The notes under the pieces are model-generated. The model was not told where the DNA came from. It ran no database searches and saw only the letters and a program-made list of their open reading frames with translations. A stretch of DNA of 64,000 bases from the NCBI GenBank assembly GCA_034440575.1, contig JAOTOL010001556.1, positions 841,001 to 905,000 on the forward strand. The letters are read 5' to 3'. Positions 35,743 through 47,549 of the stretch are shown here, in pieces (positions within the stretch are counted from its first letter, which is position 1; the number at the start of each line of letters is the position of its first letter). This stretch comes from Imbricaverruca yamaguchii. Lineage: Eukaryota > Arthropoda > Thecostraca > Neoverrucidae. A program made the translations under genes and the position numbers.

Positions 35743-36974
35743 ATTGGTCGTGATAGGGGCTCAAGAGCTCACAAGAACCCCAAAATCCGGCGGTAGGTCC
35801 CTCGTGCTAAATGGAGACTTCGGGACTTGATGTGTGGCAGAAGATCCCTACAGGCCACACAAAGCTCCAGCACCTGGCGTGGGGCTGCATCCATCACTCT
35901 GCCTGCATGCATGGATAAAGTATCTGTTTCGAAATGGGGGTGGAGGGGGGATAAGCCAGGGACGCGGTATGTTTGGACAGGATAGAGGGGTGGGTAGCCC
36001 GCTTACCCCCACCCTAGGAAAAAAAATCCTAGGATTGCATGTCACTTCGTTTTCAATCGCTGGTTTTCAGATTTTTCATTGATAAAAGTAATATTATCGG
36101 AACGAGAAGTTCATTCATAATTAGCAAGTGTCACCACTTATGAACATTTGGCTTTATGTCGTTTATGCTGGGATCGATTTCACAATCACCATAAAGCAAT
36201 GATGTAGGTAAATACTTTAAACGTTGCCCTCTTGTTGCAGGAAAAACAGAAAATATGGGACGATGGTTATGTTGTACTAAACATTGACACACCAAACTTT
36301 CTCATGTTTTCCAATTTATCGGCGACACATTTTGATGGATTGGCAACCAGGGCGGATAAAGAGTGTGGCACTGAGGGCGTGTGTGCCCAACATGGGATGA
36401 GGCTTCCCCCTGACCAGGAGAATGCTCTCCTCTGAAGAGGTTCCAGTGTACTCGCTCGAATTTGTCAGTCAGAAGCGCCCTTATGAAGGAAATGGCACCA
36501 CTTGGATGGAATGGCATCTCTTCGGGAAGGAGCGAGTGCAATCCGCCCCCTCGAATTTTTTTTTCAGCCAGATGCTGAAAGTTGCTTTCGCAGTGGTGCC
36601 GCTCCAAAGAAATGACGACCCTCCAAACAGCCCCCATGACAATTCCTGAATCTACCTCTGATTAGAATACTACTCCCTCGCGGTTATGTACTCCAGCTAT
36701 TTATATAATCGCGCGCACTCCCGTGTAGCTTCTCTTGGAAATTGTATTTTATATCTCCGTAACAGCAATGCGCCAGTGTAAATTAAAAGCCAGCGATCAG
36801 AGCGCCGTCCGAGCAAGTTATGACGGATTTCTTGGGGGTTGCTCCTAGTCGGTTTAACCAGGAGCTAGTCGTTTCTGATATGAGAGCCTGCCATCACAAA
36901 GGCTGCAAGCAAAAATAGATTTGATCCTGCTATTTCTAGTATACTCAATCATTGTACATACACCGGACCTTCGA
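35743..36974. other. unassigned sequence
   Basis: Contains CCTAGGAAAAAAAATCCTAGG, a short hairpin, at about 36013-36033. A strong 3' splice-site-like sequence (CCCTCTTGTTGCAG then GAAAAACAG, about 36227-36249) precedes a 67-codon frame (36232-36435). No domain is recognised, so an exon is possible but unsupported. Confidence 0.35.
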
Positions 36975-38405
36975 CACCTTCTCGATATCTCAGCATTCTG
37001 CTATTTCGATATCTCAGCATTCTGATACCGTGCAGCAAGCCACGTCGAATGACACCCACACAATGCAAATTGAAGTCATAGCGACGAAACGCGAGGACTT
37101 CGAAAAAAAAAAACTTTAACTAACCTTTGACTTTGATGCTTGACCTGACGTGTCCAGGGTTGAAATGTTACTCGAGGGCTACCCACTATCTCGAGGACTA
37201 TCTATTGATACCAACCACGGTTAGTTTTGGTAGAAAGCGAAGAAACGCGGGTCGATCGAAGAAATGCGTTCGATGTTTGACTACGAAAAAAAATAATGTG
37301 GTATCTGAACAGTTTGCTAGAATACCTCATGGCACATCGAATGACACAACCTTGATGAAAACTGAAGACATAGCGACGAGGCGCGAGAACTTAAAGCAAT
37401 TTAAGCTCGCCTTCGATATTGTGGTTTGACACTGACATGTCCCGGTTTGGAATGTTACTCGATGTTCACCACAGGCTACTGGTTGATGCCAGATGTGGGT
37501 AGACTAGGGTGAAGGAAGAGAGAGAAGCTACCAAAGAAGTCGCTTTGACCTTTGACCTTCTAAATTAGTTCGATTTTGTAACATTGTAATACGGAACAAG
37601 CCACGTCGAATTGCACCCACTTGGTGCAAATTGAACCCATAGCGACGAATCGCGAAGACTTCGATAAATTCAAACTAGCCTTTGGCCTTGAGATTTGATT
37701 GTGAAATATCCAGGCTTCAAAATGTTACTCGAGGGTTCATCATGGGCTGTCGCTTGATAGTGTATCTTGATAGGTGAGAAAAAAGCTAGGCAACCGACGA
37801 AATGGGCTTTAATTTTGCCCCGTCGAGATTCTATCTAATTATCAATTTTCTGACACCGCACAACAAGCGACGTCGAATGACATCCATTTCCTGCAAATTG
37901 CAGCCATCGCGATGAAACGCGAGGTCATCGAAGAACTCAATCAAGCCTTTGATCTTGACATGTTCCGATTTGAAAGGTTACCCGAGTGTTCACCACTGGC
38001 TCTTGCTTGATACCAAATTTCGATAGGTTTGAGCGAAAACGAAAAAAAAATGAGGCGACAGTGGCGTCAGCTCGACCTTTGCCCCTGCAAGAAAAATAAT
38101 TCGGCTCCTTAGCTTTGTGATACCACATAAGAAGCCACGTCGAATGACACCAATTTTATCGAACTTTAAGCGATAGCAACCGAACCGCGCGTTCGGTAGA
38201 TGTCGTTCTAATATCGCCATCTAATAAATCAAACTAACCTTTGACCTTGAACTTTGAACCTGACATGTACTGGTTTGAAATGTTGCACGATGCTTCATCA
38301 CAGGTTATCACCTGCGGCCAGATTTGGGCAGGTCTTGGTGAGACGAATAATGGGAGGCGACCGAAGAAACGGTTTGCGTTGGACCTTCACCATTCAAGTG
38401 ATAAT
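36975..38405. repeat. satellite-like tandem repeat, about 270-bp unit, five copies
   Basis: The anchor CACGTCGAATGACACC recurs at 37041, 37333 (CACATCGAAT), 37602, 37869 (GACGTCGAAT) and 38136. Spacings are 292, 269, 267 and 267 bp. Other ordered landmarks in each unit are ATAGCGACGAAACGCGAG, ACTAGCCTTTGACCTTGA, GACATGTCCRGGTTTGAAATGTTACTCGA, TTCACCACRGGCT and GAAAGAAACG-like A-rich stretches. Divergence between units is high, so the array is old. Several units carry TGACCTTTGACCTT, which equals a direct repeat of AGGTCA with 1-bp spacing. Confidence 0.88.
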
Positions 38406-38932
38406 GTGAGACCTATGTAGTTTGCTGTCAGCGTGTTCAGTGCAAGCAAAAACATTTGTGGTACTTGAATAGGACGATCAAAAGCCCGTCGCTGAATGCC
38501 AATGACAATACAAATACGCCTCTGGTGAACTCGTCGCTGAATACAATACGAATACGACATTAACTTGAGATACGTCCTTAAGGCTGTCCATGACTCCCCT
38601 CAATGGTCTTGAAGATACCCAAGGACACCCAGAGTCACGTTTCCTCGGGATATATAAATGTATGCGCAGGGGAATCAAACCTAAGATATATGAAGCCTTG
38701 CGATAATGCATAGGTGTTGCTTCGCAAAGCACAATTTTCCACCCAAGCGAAATCACAAGATCGTCAAGGTTCATGGTACTCAAAAATGGCCCAGAAGCAG
38801 ATATTTGTACAATTGCTGATTTACCATTAGGACATTTTGTCACGACAGATGGCCCATGACGCTCGCTTATTGCCTATATCGGCTTCTAGCATTCTCGGTG
38901 ATTCTCTTGCATATATTTTCACTTCTAAATGA
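38406..38932. other. unassigned sequence
   Basis: An antisense 121-codon frame (38478-38843) has no recognised motif. No repeat seen. Confidence 0.35.
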
Positions 38933-39865
38933 TTGACCCTTCCAGTCTCTGGGGGGTCTTCAACGGCCCCCCCCAAATCGCGGGTAGTTGACGAACGGCG
39001 CATGGCAGCGCGTCCAAATTTTGCATACGTTTTCCCACGTTAATTTCACATGCTGTTTACAAATTTTGAAGTCAGGTCATCCAGGGTCAACGAGTTAGTC
39101 AAGGTTAAGTGAGGCCACCTCCAGCAAACATTCAACCAGTCGTCACGCTTTAACGGATTCAGATATTTTAATCAAACTTTCCGCGTTTGCTTACTTTTAC
39201 GGATGCAACAAAACGTACCAGTGGAATTTTTATCTTTCTTTTCGTTTTTGACTACATATAAATTTTGTGTATTCGCCAAATTGCAGTTCAAATAGAGGAT
39301 TCTGGCTAAAGTAAACATTTTTTATTAGGGCAAGTTGACTTCCAACAACGTTTTTCGATCTTCTCTACTCATTGGAAAAGGAAAATTAAGGAACATTTAA
39401 AAACTCAAAATTTTTATATTTGAAGATTAAAAAATTGGGGGGGGGGCACAAAACAATTATAGCCCTGGTCGATTTCGCTGTCCTTTTCTCATTCCAAATA
39501 CATTTTGTTTTTTATATATCCCCAAAATGAACTCCCCAGAGTCAAAAACCTAATGTAAGTCGTGAAAAGTCGTGAAAATCTAGCCCCCTGGTGACGTCAT
39601 TTTTGGAGATAAAAAAATTGTTTTGGAGGGTGGATCCGGACCCTACTCGTCGAGCGCTTTCCGATGACACCTCTTTCCCTTTCGTGTGATGCTTAGTTTG
39701 GATTTGATAGGGGGTCTTTAACCCCCCCCCCCACCCCCCACCCCACCCTCACCCCACCCCACCCCCCACCCCACCCCTAGACACCCCGTCTAGGGGTGGG
39801 GCTTAAGTATGAGGATTTGAGGATTTGACCCGTGAGGATTTGACCGGAAGGACGGCGCGGCTTAA
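38933..39865. mobile_element. TTAA family A, copy B (inverted)
   Basis: In reverse orientation to copy A. The left end TTGACCCTTCCAGTCTC-GGGGG matches A's right end, and the right end read inward, TTAAGCCGCGCCGTCCTTCC (ending at 39865), matches A's left end. Shared interior: GGGTCAACGAGTTAGTCAAGG, CGTCACGCTTTAACGGAT, GATTCTGGCTAAAGTAAAC, CCAAAATGAACTCCCCAGAG, GTCGAGCGCTTTCCGATGACACC. An expanded poly-C tract with CCCCACCCCC repeats lies at 39721-39783. A near-duplicate of the terminal sequence (GAGGATTTGACCSG) occurs at 39810-39850. The left TTAA is mutated to TTGA. Confidence 0.85.
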
Positions 39866-40917
39866 GTATAATTTTGCTGCCATCATATTCAGGTAGCTAA
39901 GGCTTCGGGGGACACGACAGAATTTGAAGGGAACAAATCGCCCCTTTCTAGAAATTTGGGAGGTGGACATGTCCCTCCCCCCCCACAGTGGTTATATCCA
40001 TGCCTGCATGTAATGTGCGGCGCCAATTGCTGGGAGAAGAGTCTCCAAGCATCGGGAAACTTAACATTTAGCCTTTGGATGTTGCCTGGGAGGAATTCAT
40101 CCAAAAACGACCATGGAGTCATGCTGTAACGACCAGAGCGTCCCCTATCCAAAGGCCACCGATGCTGGAGGCCCCAGAACACGATCCTTCACAGACGTCT
40201 CTAGAAACCTTATAGACAAAATATGCAGGGAGGTTGTCCGAGCTGGAGGACGCTTCTGGTAGTGAGGAGATTCTTGTGGAGAAACGTGTCTCTCCACTCA
40301 CATGGACGAAATTATTTGTGCGTCCCTGCAAATGGATAATGCCACGCGCACGCATGCACATCACTCGTATATTTATGTCGCAAATTTGAATGCAACGTTG
40401 GAGATGTGTGTGTGGGGGTTACGGCCATTAAGACATTTCTAAGCAATGTTCTATGAGTGCCATGTAGACAGGTCCCGTTCCGGTTTGTGAGATCAGCCAA
40501 GCAGCAGATGGGGCTTTGAAATAACGAAGGGAGCGCAGAACAAGATATGCCACATTACATGGAAAACCGTCCCTAGTTATCCATGTGAATGCATGCTACT
40601 TTACATTCTGTTTTTTATTTGTTCAAACAATGGATATAAACCACCAGAAGGTAATGAATACAACTATTGATCGGTTCTTTAGTGTGGAAGAGAATTCCCG
40701 GTAATATTGGAATATGTAGCGCGCTGGGGAAAGCCCACCTGTAAATGTCTCATTCAAGGAATTGTCGAAGTGCAGAGGGTCTACCAGCCAAAACATTCCC
40801 TAACCATCCATAGCCCACTATGACGTCGCAACGAATTTGGGATTTGGTGACCAGTGTTTTTAAATCGATTTTCTTTTCATGCAATGACACAGGCGAAAGG
40901 CTGAACCTCACGGACGG
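39866..40917. other. unassigned sequence
   Basis: No gene recognised. ATGGAAAACCGTCC at about 40558 matches the end of repeat R1 (12375), with CCAAGCAGCAGATGG upstream at 40497. A diverged or truncated R1 copy may therefore occupy about 40470-40600. Confidence 0.4.
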
Positions 40918-41085
40918 TGTTATTGGCGGTGGTTATTGGTTTTACGACACATCGACCGTTGAGTCGTGTATCGTCGCCAATCTCTCACGCCGATTAGGCG
41001 CAGGCGAAGAGTAGCACCTGCGAGATTCGAACCCACAATCTTTAGATTGTGAGACGGGCAATTCACCCCCAGACTACTCGTCCCC
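40918..41085 (-). mobile_element. tRNA-headed SINE
   Basis: On the minus strand the head (41085 down to about 41010) has an A-box-like TAGTCTGGGGGTGAATTG, a perfect palindrome CACAATCTAAAGATTGTG in the anticodon-arm position and a B-box-like GGGTTCGAATCTC. These are the three parts of a tRNA-type pol III promoter in order. The anticodon arm gives an even-sized loop and the acceptor stem does not close, so it is not a functional tRNA. The body (GAGATTGGCGACGATACACG) and a tail near 40918-40945 (AAAACCAATAACCACCGCC) look like a SINE 3' region. No clear target duplication was found. Confidence 0.6.
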
Positions 41086-41188
41086 TTGAATTTCACGAAA
41101 GTTGAGGGAACGCGTCCCTCATTCCCCACCGATGGCGACGCCTATTTACGAAGTAACACATTTCGAGCACCATCTTTTACGAAGAAAC

Positions 41189-41684
41189 ACATTTCAGGCA
41201 CCTTAATACTCTAGCGGCAAGTCTTCCTCATATAGGTTACATATATCGACACTAGATGTCACGACCAGTTGTCGGCGTGCCGATGGGATGTAGAGTTGGT
41301 TCGGAATTAGAAACATAAGTGCACCTGAGGGGGATAGTTCTTCCAGTCCCTTCCGCTCGGTAAATTAATTCCACTATCACTGAGGGGGAGGGCGCACAGG
41401 TTCACAGTGAAGCTCAGCTTTGCCTGACAGCTGCGAAGAATGTATCGTGACCATGTTGTGCTCCCTGTCGCGAGTGACTGTAAAAGGTGGTGTTACTGAC
41501 AGCTCAGTGACGGCACCTTTACTAAGGTTCACATTTCAGGAGCCTTTAATGCTCTAGCGGAAAGTCTTGATCATATAGGTTAGATATATCGACACTAGAT
41601 GTCACAACCAGTTATCGTCGGCCTCCAGGGAGGGTGGAGAGTTGGTGCGGAATTAGAAACAGAAGTGCACCTGAGAGAGAGTTC
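41189..41684. repeat. direct duplication, about 155-bp copies 342 bp apart
   Basis: ACATTTCAGG...CTCTAGCGG, then ATATATCGACACTAGATGTCAC and GGAATTAGAAACA-AAGTGCACCTGAG, occur in the same order at 41189-41342 and 41531-41684. The offset is constant at 342 bp with scattered mismatches. It is either a two-unit tandem repeat of 342 bp or two copies of an unknown element. Confidence 0.88.
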
Positions 41685-42251
41685 CAGGACAAAAAGTCTT
41701 AAATAGTTCTCGCATTGGGATGCGTTCCAATGCTCGACCTAACCAAGCCTTATCTTGTCAAGCTAACCATTCTGAAACTTATGCGTAAACAATTGGATTG
41801 TTTGTCCTCTCGGCTTTTCGTCCGGGCGGCACATCTGGAATTTGTGAACGTGGAGGTAAGGAGTGACTCACAGACCTTGTACCGCACAGGTACCGCACAT
41901 CGGATTGTGGGCAGGGCTAACACATACTGATAGTGTATTTGTTCCAGGTGCTGTGGAGAAGCTTGCCGTTTATTGGTGGGAACCAACACATGAAGGCAGT
42001 GAGTGCTGCCAATTCGGTTAGTGGGACCCACCACATAAGGTCCATGTTCAGAAAGCAAGAATTTGGTGTGGCCGAGGCTAAGATGGTGGGATCCAGGTTA
42101 TCATATATTGGGCAGGATATTCGTACAGGAACCTCGACACTGCTCATACCCCCAGTCGTTAAAAACGAAAAAAAAGTACGTCTCCACGGCTGCGGGCCAT
42201 CCGACATGCTCGGCAGCCGGTTCCCGCGGAGACCGGCTGGTGTCCTTCAGC
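41685..42251. other. unassigned sequence
   Basis: Overlapping 102- to 128-codon frames on both strands with no recognised domain. Confidence 0.35.
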
Positions 42252-43201
42252 TTAACAAGCGCCCTGGAGGGCCTCTGAAAACTGCGCGACTGAAGGGGGG
42301 CGAATTCAGCCCCCCCTAAGATATCGGCTCCTATTGAAGCTGGAGCAACGAAATTGACGTGGTGGATTGGCACGGTAGAGAACTCTGTTGTGTGCAAATT
42401 GGATGACCTTAGGTCAATATCTTCAAGGTCAAATTAGGTCAAAATATCAAATTTTCTGGTTTTGCTTGGCTTGGCTTGTTATTGTTATGGATCGCTGTGA
42501 TTTTGTTTAAATACTCCAAAATGGGCATCATTGATGTTTTGGACATGACTAAGGATGTAACACATGCTGGACCCGGCATTTGACCTCAGGTCACCTATAT
42601 AGGAGCAATTTATCAGGTCATTGCCTGCTCCGGTTTCCGGAACCGGGCTGCCGACCTGACTGCTCCGTTGGGCGGCTAGACACAATCGGCTTCGCAAAGA
42701 AAGGAGTGAAATACATGAATAAAGTATAGAAACACTTAAGCACACAATGACAAACAGTAGGATGTGTAGGGAGTAACACGCAAAGTGACGTCAATTGTAT
42801 GACAGTCATTTCCATTTATGACAACATTCCAGTTGACCATGCTTGGTTCCATTAGCCTGTCATGATGACCTCGGCGACCTAACATGACTTTTAAATGGTA
42901 TAGCATAACAATATGCATCAAACAAGTCGCTTGTTTTGCCAAGAACACTTCCCTTTTGCCAGCATGCATCAATGCCGATTTTTGTTGCCTGGCACTGCAA
43001 ATTGTATTTGATTTTAACGGCCCCTAACTCTAAAAATGTTCGGCCGATTTTCGTTTTCTTTGCTTTAAACAACGCGCCGGTCATTCCGAAGCAGGTACGC
43101 AAACAATGGCGTATATCGGCCGCTTAAAATCTGTAGTTATATACGAGAAAAAAAACGGATGGGTGGGCGGATTTCGCCCCCCCCTCCAGGGCGCGTGTTA
43201 A
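42252..43201. mobile_element. TTAA family G, full copy G3 (inverted)
   Basis: TTAACAAGCGCCCTGGAGGG (TTAA at 42252-42255) and, read inward from the right, TTAACACGCGCCCTGGAGGG (TTAA at 43198-43201) form near-identical terminal inverted repeats. The element is 950 bp, opposite in orientation to G2. The GGCGAATTCAGCCCCCC and GGGCGGATTTCGCCCC blocks lie inside the ends. Internal matches to G2 include CTTGGCTTGTTATTGTTATGG, GACCTCAGGTCACCTA and CCGGTTTCCGGAACCGGGCTG. No coding capacity. Confidence 0.88.
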
Positions 43202-43429
43202 GTTGCAGTCAGACGATGAGTAGGGTGGAAGGTTGCTTGACGTACCACACCTGTGCATGCTTTGTAACACGGTACCAAGTCAATACATTGCTTAACCCCA
43301 GCTGGGCAGATGGCGGCTTCACGAAGCCGCCATCTTTGTTGGTCAGTCGCCAGGTGTCGCCAGGCTGTACGGGCATGTCTCCATAGATCAGTGAATTGCA
43401 ACCCACAAAAGAACTATCCGCTGCGCGCG
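43202..43429. other. short unassigned segment with hairpin
   Basis: Holds a perfect 13-bp-arm hairpin: AGATGGCGGCTTC (43308-43320), two bases, exact reverse complement (43323-43335). Confidence 0.6.
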
Positions 43430-43775
43430 ATATGCAGAAAAATATTGAAGCATACTTGGAGGACCTAAAGACGTGGGCTAATCAATGGCGCATGCCTTCA
43501 ACTATGAAAAGTTCAAGGGTATGCGTCCGGGTTCTGGAGGTAAGACTTTCAGATTTGCAATGAGAGGTAGGTAACTGGATGTTGCTGAAGAAGAAAGAGA
43601 TTTAGGTGTATTAGTTTCAAATGACTTTAAAACAGAAAAGCAATACATCTCAGCTAGGAATAGGTCAATCAGAATGCAAAATCATTAAAAGAATTGTGAG
43701 GCGTAAGAGCAAGGAAGTTATGAAAGATATGTACTGAGCCTATGTGCGGCTTTCACTATGCAACGGTATAGTGAA
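43430..43775 (+). pseudogene. LINE reverse transcriptase fragment, second CR1-like family
   Basis: Plus-strand frames read DLKTWANQWRMP (about 43465-43500), then EEERDLGVLVSNDFKTEKQY (about 43590-43650) and RRKSKEVMKDMY (about 43700-43735). This matches the thumb/C-terminal order W...W.m.fN..K...M, ERDLGV.....L, .v..ly of CR1/L2-type RTs, but is clearly different in sequence from the family copy that starts at 43797. Stops and frameshifts break it. Confidence 0.6.
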
Positions 43776-43796
43776 GTATTGATATTAAGTATTGAT

Positions 43797-44775
43797 AATT
43801 GCATTAAAAGTGGTCTAGGCAGTAAGGTTTTGAAATGTGCGGATGATTTGAATGTCTTTAGAGCAATCACAGGTCACAATGAGCATGCATCGCTGCAGAA
43901 AGACAGACGAACTTGTGGTGTGGTCTGAAGAATGGCAAATGAAATATAATTTTGATAAGTGCAAAATCATGCATGTAGGTAGGCAGCACATGAAGTATTC
44001 ATACTTGATGGGTGGCCAATTGCTATCGGTGAGTCAGCAGGAAAAGGACTTAGATATTATTCTGAAAACAAAATTGGGGGAATCAGAACAGGCCAAGGAA
44101 GCCAGGAAGAAGGCACTCAAAATGCTTGGGGGAATAAATATGAATGTATTATACCGAAGTGAGGATGTCATCAGGAAGCTTTACTGTGCATATGTCAGGC
44201 CACATTTGGAATGTTGCGTCCAAGCCTGGTCTCCTAGTTATGAAAAAGATTGTTGGATTTTAAAGAGAGAGTGCAAAAGAGGGCTACAAAAATGGTCAAT
44301 GGTATAAGCAACATGGCATATGAGGAAAAATTGAAGAAATTGGGCATGTTTTCACTTAGATATAGAAGGCTTAGAGAAGATCCCATCGAGGTCTTTAAAT
44401 TTTTCCATGGTCTGGAGAAGGTATATCCCAGGGAAATGTTTGAATTTAACAGAAATGATCCAATTAGAGGTCATCAATTCAACATTAAAGTTAACCACAG
44501 CAGGACAAGGTTAAGACAGTCTTTCTTCACCAACAGGTTAATAGAACACTGGAACCAGCTGCCTGGAACTATTGTCAGTAGCGGCACATTGAACAGCTTT
44601 AAAAACAGTATAGGCAATCAGTATAAGAATAGAGGGCTTGCTTTTCAGTATTTCAGTGAGGGCTGATCGACGGATTTGGTGGGCAACTGGTTGAGTGTAC
44701 AGAGTGTAACCAAGAAGGGCCCTTGTGGCTCATAGTTGCACTGATCGTTATGACTTGTATGTCTTTATGACCTTA
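43797..44775 (+). pseudogene. CR1-like LINE, 5'-truncated copy
   Basis: Same family as 53046-56510. It starts inside the RT at GLGSKVLKCADDLNVFRAI, where the FADD motif is CADD. It continues WSEEWQMKYNFDKCKIMHVG, YCAYVRPHLE and RYRRLREDPIEVFKFFHG, and runs to the natural end FQYFSEG (44666). A frameshift lies near 44262, between the frames 43852-44307 and 44250-44666. After the stop, the 3' tail shares GGGCAACTGGTTGAGTGTAC and AAGGGCCCTTGTGGCTCATAG with the other copies and ends near TGTATGTCTTTATGA at 44775. Loss of the 5' end fits target-primed insertion. Confidence 0.9.
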
Positions 44776-44783
44776 ACACACTA

Positions 44784-45545
44784 ATGACAGTTCCAGCCAC
44801 CAGCCTGACACATGCACACCTGTACAGACCGGCAGTTCCAGCCACTATCCTGACACATACACACCTGTACACACCAGCAGCTCCAGCCACTATCCTGACA
44901 CATACACACCTGTACATACCAGCAGTTCCAGCCACCAGCCTGACACATACACACCTGTACAGACCAGCAGTTCCAGACACTATCCTGACACATACACACC
45001 TGTACAGACCGGCAGCTCCAGCCACCAGCCTGACATACACACCTGTACACACCAGCAGTTCCAGCCACTATCCTGACGCATACACACCTCTACAGACCAG
45101 CAGTTCCAGCCACTATCCTGACATATACACACTTGTACAGACTGGCAGTTCCAGCCACTAGTCTGACACATACACACCTGTACAGACCGGCAGTTCCAGC
45201 CACTAATCTGACACATACACACCTGTACAGACCGGCAGTACCAGCTACTATTTTGACACATGCACACCTGTACAGACCGGCAGTTCCAGCTACTATTCTG
45301 ACACATGCACACCTGTACAGACCGGCAGTTCCAGCTACTATTCTGACACATGCACACCTGTACAGACTGGCAGTTCCAGCTACTATTCTGACACATGCAC
45401 ACCTGTACAGACCGGCAGTTCCAGCTACTATTCTGACACATGCACACCTGTACAGACCGGCAGTTCCAGCTACTATTCTGACACATGCACACCTGTGTAC
45501 AGACTGGCAGTTCCAGGGACTACCTTGATATATGCACATCTGCAC
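44784..45545. repeat. minisatellite, 45-bp unit, about 16 copies
   Basis: The unit is GGCAGTTCCAGCYACTATYC with TGACACATRCACACCTGTACAGACC. It begins directly after the LINE 3' end. All frames through it stay open because 45 is a multiple of three (plus frame VPATILTHAHLYRPA, minus frames CRSVQVCMCQ). One unit is shortened by 3 bp near 45030. The protein-like translations on both strands argue for a composition effect rather than a gene. Confidence 0.95.
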
Positions 45546-45584
45546 AAATTAGCAGTTTCAGGCACCATATACGCCTGTAAACTG

Positions 45585-45885
45585 GCAGCTCCAGCCACCA
45601 TCCCAACACACAGGCTGGTGGCACCTTTAGCCACCATCCTAACACAAAACCTGATGACAGCTCCAGCCACCATCCCAACACACAAACTGGTGGCAGTTCC
45701 AGCTACCATCCTGCCACACAGACTAGTGGCAGTTCCAGCCAACATACTGACACACAAACTGGTGGCAGCTCCAGCTAACATCCTGGCACACAGACTGATG
45801 GCAGTTCCAGCCACCATCCTGCCACACAGACTAGTGGCAGTTCCAGCCAACATCCTGACACACATACTAGTGGCAGATCGAGCAA
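45585..45885. repeat. minisatellite, about 36-bp unit
   Basis: Units GTGGCAGTTCCAGCCACCAT, CCTGACACACARACTGGTGG. It shares the core GGCAGYTCCAGCCA with the 45-bp array just upstream, so the two probably derive from one ancestral unit. Confidence 0.9.
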
Positions 45886-46639
45886 GCAACAAGTGCTTCA
45901 ATCGTGACACCCTCATGACGTGCAAGGTGTCACTACGCTGGACATAATTATTCAGGTTGACGACGATGACACCTGCAAATGATGCGAGGACACGCACTCA
46001 GGTGTGATCCAACGAAACGCCGTGTGGTATGTCATTTGGTAACAGTATATGTAAAGGGTTTAAGCATGGCATTTCATGCAGATGATAAATATTCTGACAC
46101 GAGTAATACTTTAGACACGGCTCCATCGCCGGCACAGCATGTGGTGGCGTCATCATGACGGGCACCGCCAGCAGTGGGTGTTGTGTTGGGTTACGTAAAA
46201 ATGTCCCCAGCCTACCGCTGTTCGTTTGTTCAGGTCTTGCTCATCTGCTGACAGAGAACACCAGCTCCTGTCGCGGCTCAGACTCGGCTGGAAAGTGAAC
46301 AAACAGCACGCCTTCCCGCTGCGCCACCTTTGTCCGGGCGACAGTCGTGGTGCGGTCGTGACGTAGTTCGGCGCCGCGCCTGAATTGAGCTATGGCCGCG
46401 GCTGGTAAGCCGGTAATTGGAGTAACGGGCCCTGCGGGCGTTGGAGAGGGTAACGGACGGGAGTAAACATCGACGGACAGTGGCAGACAAATGTCGTTGC
46501 TGTCATGTGGCGGTATGTGTATCTGTATGTCATTCACGTATCTACTTTAAGTCCATCCAGCTGATGCTGGCTGCATACATAATTGCATTCATGCATGAAG
46601 AATATACATGCATGCATTTGTGTGGTATCCAAGTGGGGA
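45886..46639. other. unassigned sequence with CpG-rich segment
   Basis: 46230-46480 is CpG-rich; antisense frames there lack known domains. No transposon recognised. Confidence 0.35.
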
Positions 46640-47540
46640 AACTGGCAAATTCCTCCGGGCTCAAAAAGCCCGAAATAGTCTAGTGTTCCATGCTCCCCAA
46701 AAGTGAACTAAGGCCCACGAAAATCCGTTTGGGTCCCAAAATTTATCCGGACACCCTACAAAATATGTGGGGCTCCAAACGTGTGATCGGGTCCTAAGAA
46801 TATCACTGTGGTCCATAAAAAGCCGCTCTGAAGCACCTTAAGATCACGCTGGGGCTTAAATAGTGGGCCAGCGCTCCTGAATATTGCTCTGATGGCCATA
46901 AAAGTCTGACCGGGGCTGCTGAAAATCACAGTGGGCCCCAAAAGTCGTGCCGGGACACTGAACGTCGTGCTGTGGCCCTATAAAAGATCGAGCCGGATCC
47001 CTGGAAATCACACTGGGGGTCCAAAATGTCGGATGAGGACCCATGTACATTACCCCGAGGTCCCGAAAAAATCCGACCGGGCCGGCGAAAATCACGCTGG
47101 AGGCCTCAAAAGTTCGCACCTGGATCTCTGGACATCACGGAAATCAAGCCCAAAAAAAAGTCGTACCGGGGTCTTTGAAAATCACGATGGGGGTAAAAGA
47201 AGGACCCAGCCCATGGAAATCACGCTAGGGGCCTAAAAAGTGGAAGTCACTAGGTGTTCGACAGTTCGCACCAGGGCCCAAGAATATCATCGCCCCCCCC
47301 CCCACACACAAAAAAAATGAAGCTGGGTTTACGGGAAAACAATCCCGACAAGGAAGATCACTATAGGGCCCCAACAATTGGACCAAAAGCCCACAAAACG
47401 TGTTAGATCCCCAAGCACGTTTCGGGATAGCTAAAACTTGCAGAAGAGTTGCCAACAAAAGATGCTAAGTGCCAAAAATAGCACTGGGACCCACAGAAGT
47501 TGTCTCGCAGCCCTCGAAAATCACACTGGGCCTAAAAGTT
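46640..47540. repeat. degenerate GGGCC/AAAATC array, about 30-bp half-unit
   Basis: Words of the type GAAAATCACGCTGGGG and CCAAAAGTCGTRCCGGG alternate along about 900 bp with high divergence. Similar in style to 34490-35690 and 49985-50690. Open frames on both strands are by-products. Confidence 0.65.
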
Positions 47541-47549
47541 TCAGCCTGG

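Noticed and set aside
41010..41085. functional tRNA gene
   Set aside because: A- and B-box-like motifs are present, but the anticodon arm gives an even loop and the acceptor stem does not pair; better explained as a SINE head.
44765..45545. Cys-rich frames (CRSVQVCMCQ repeats) resembling a repeat protein
   Set aside because: 45-bp minisatellite; several frames on both strands are open and neighbouring unique sequence adds no domain.
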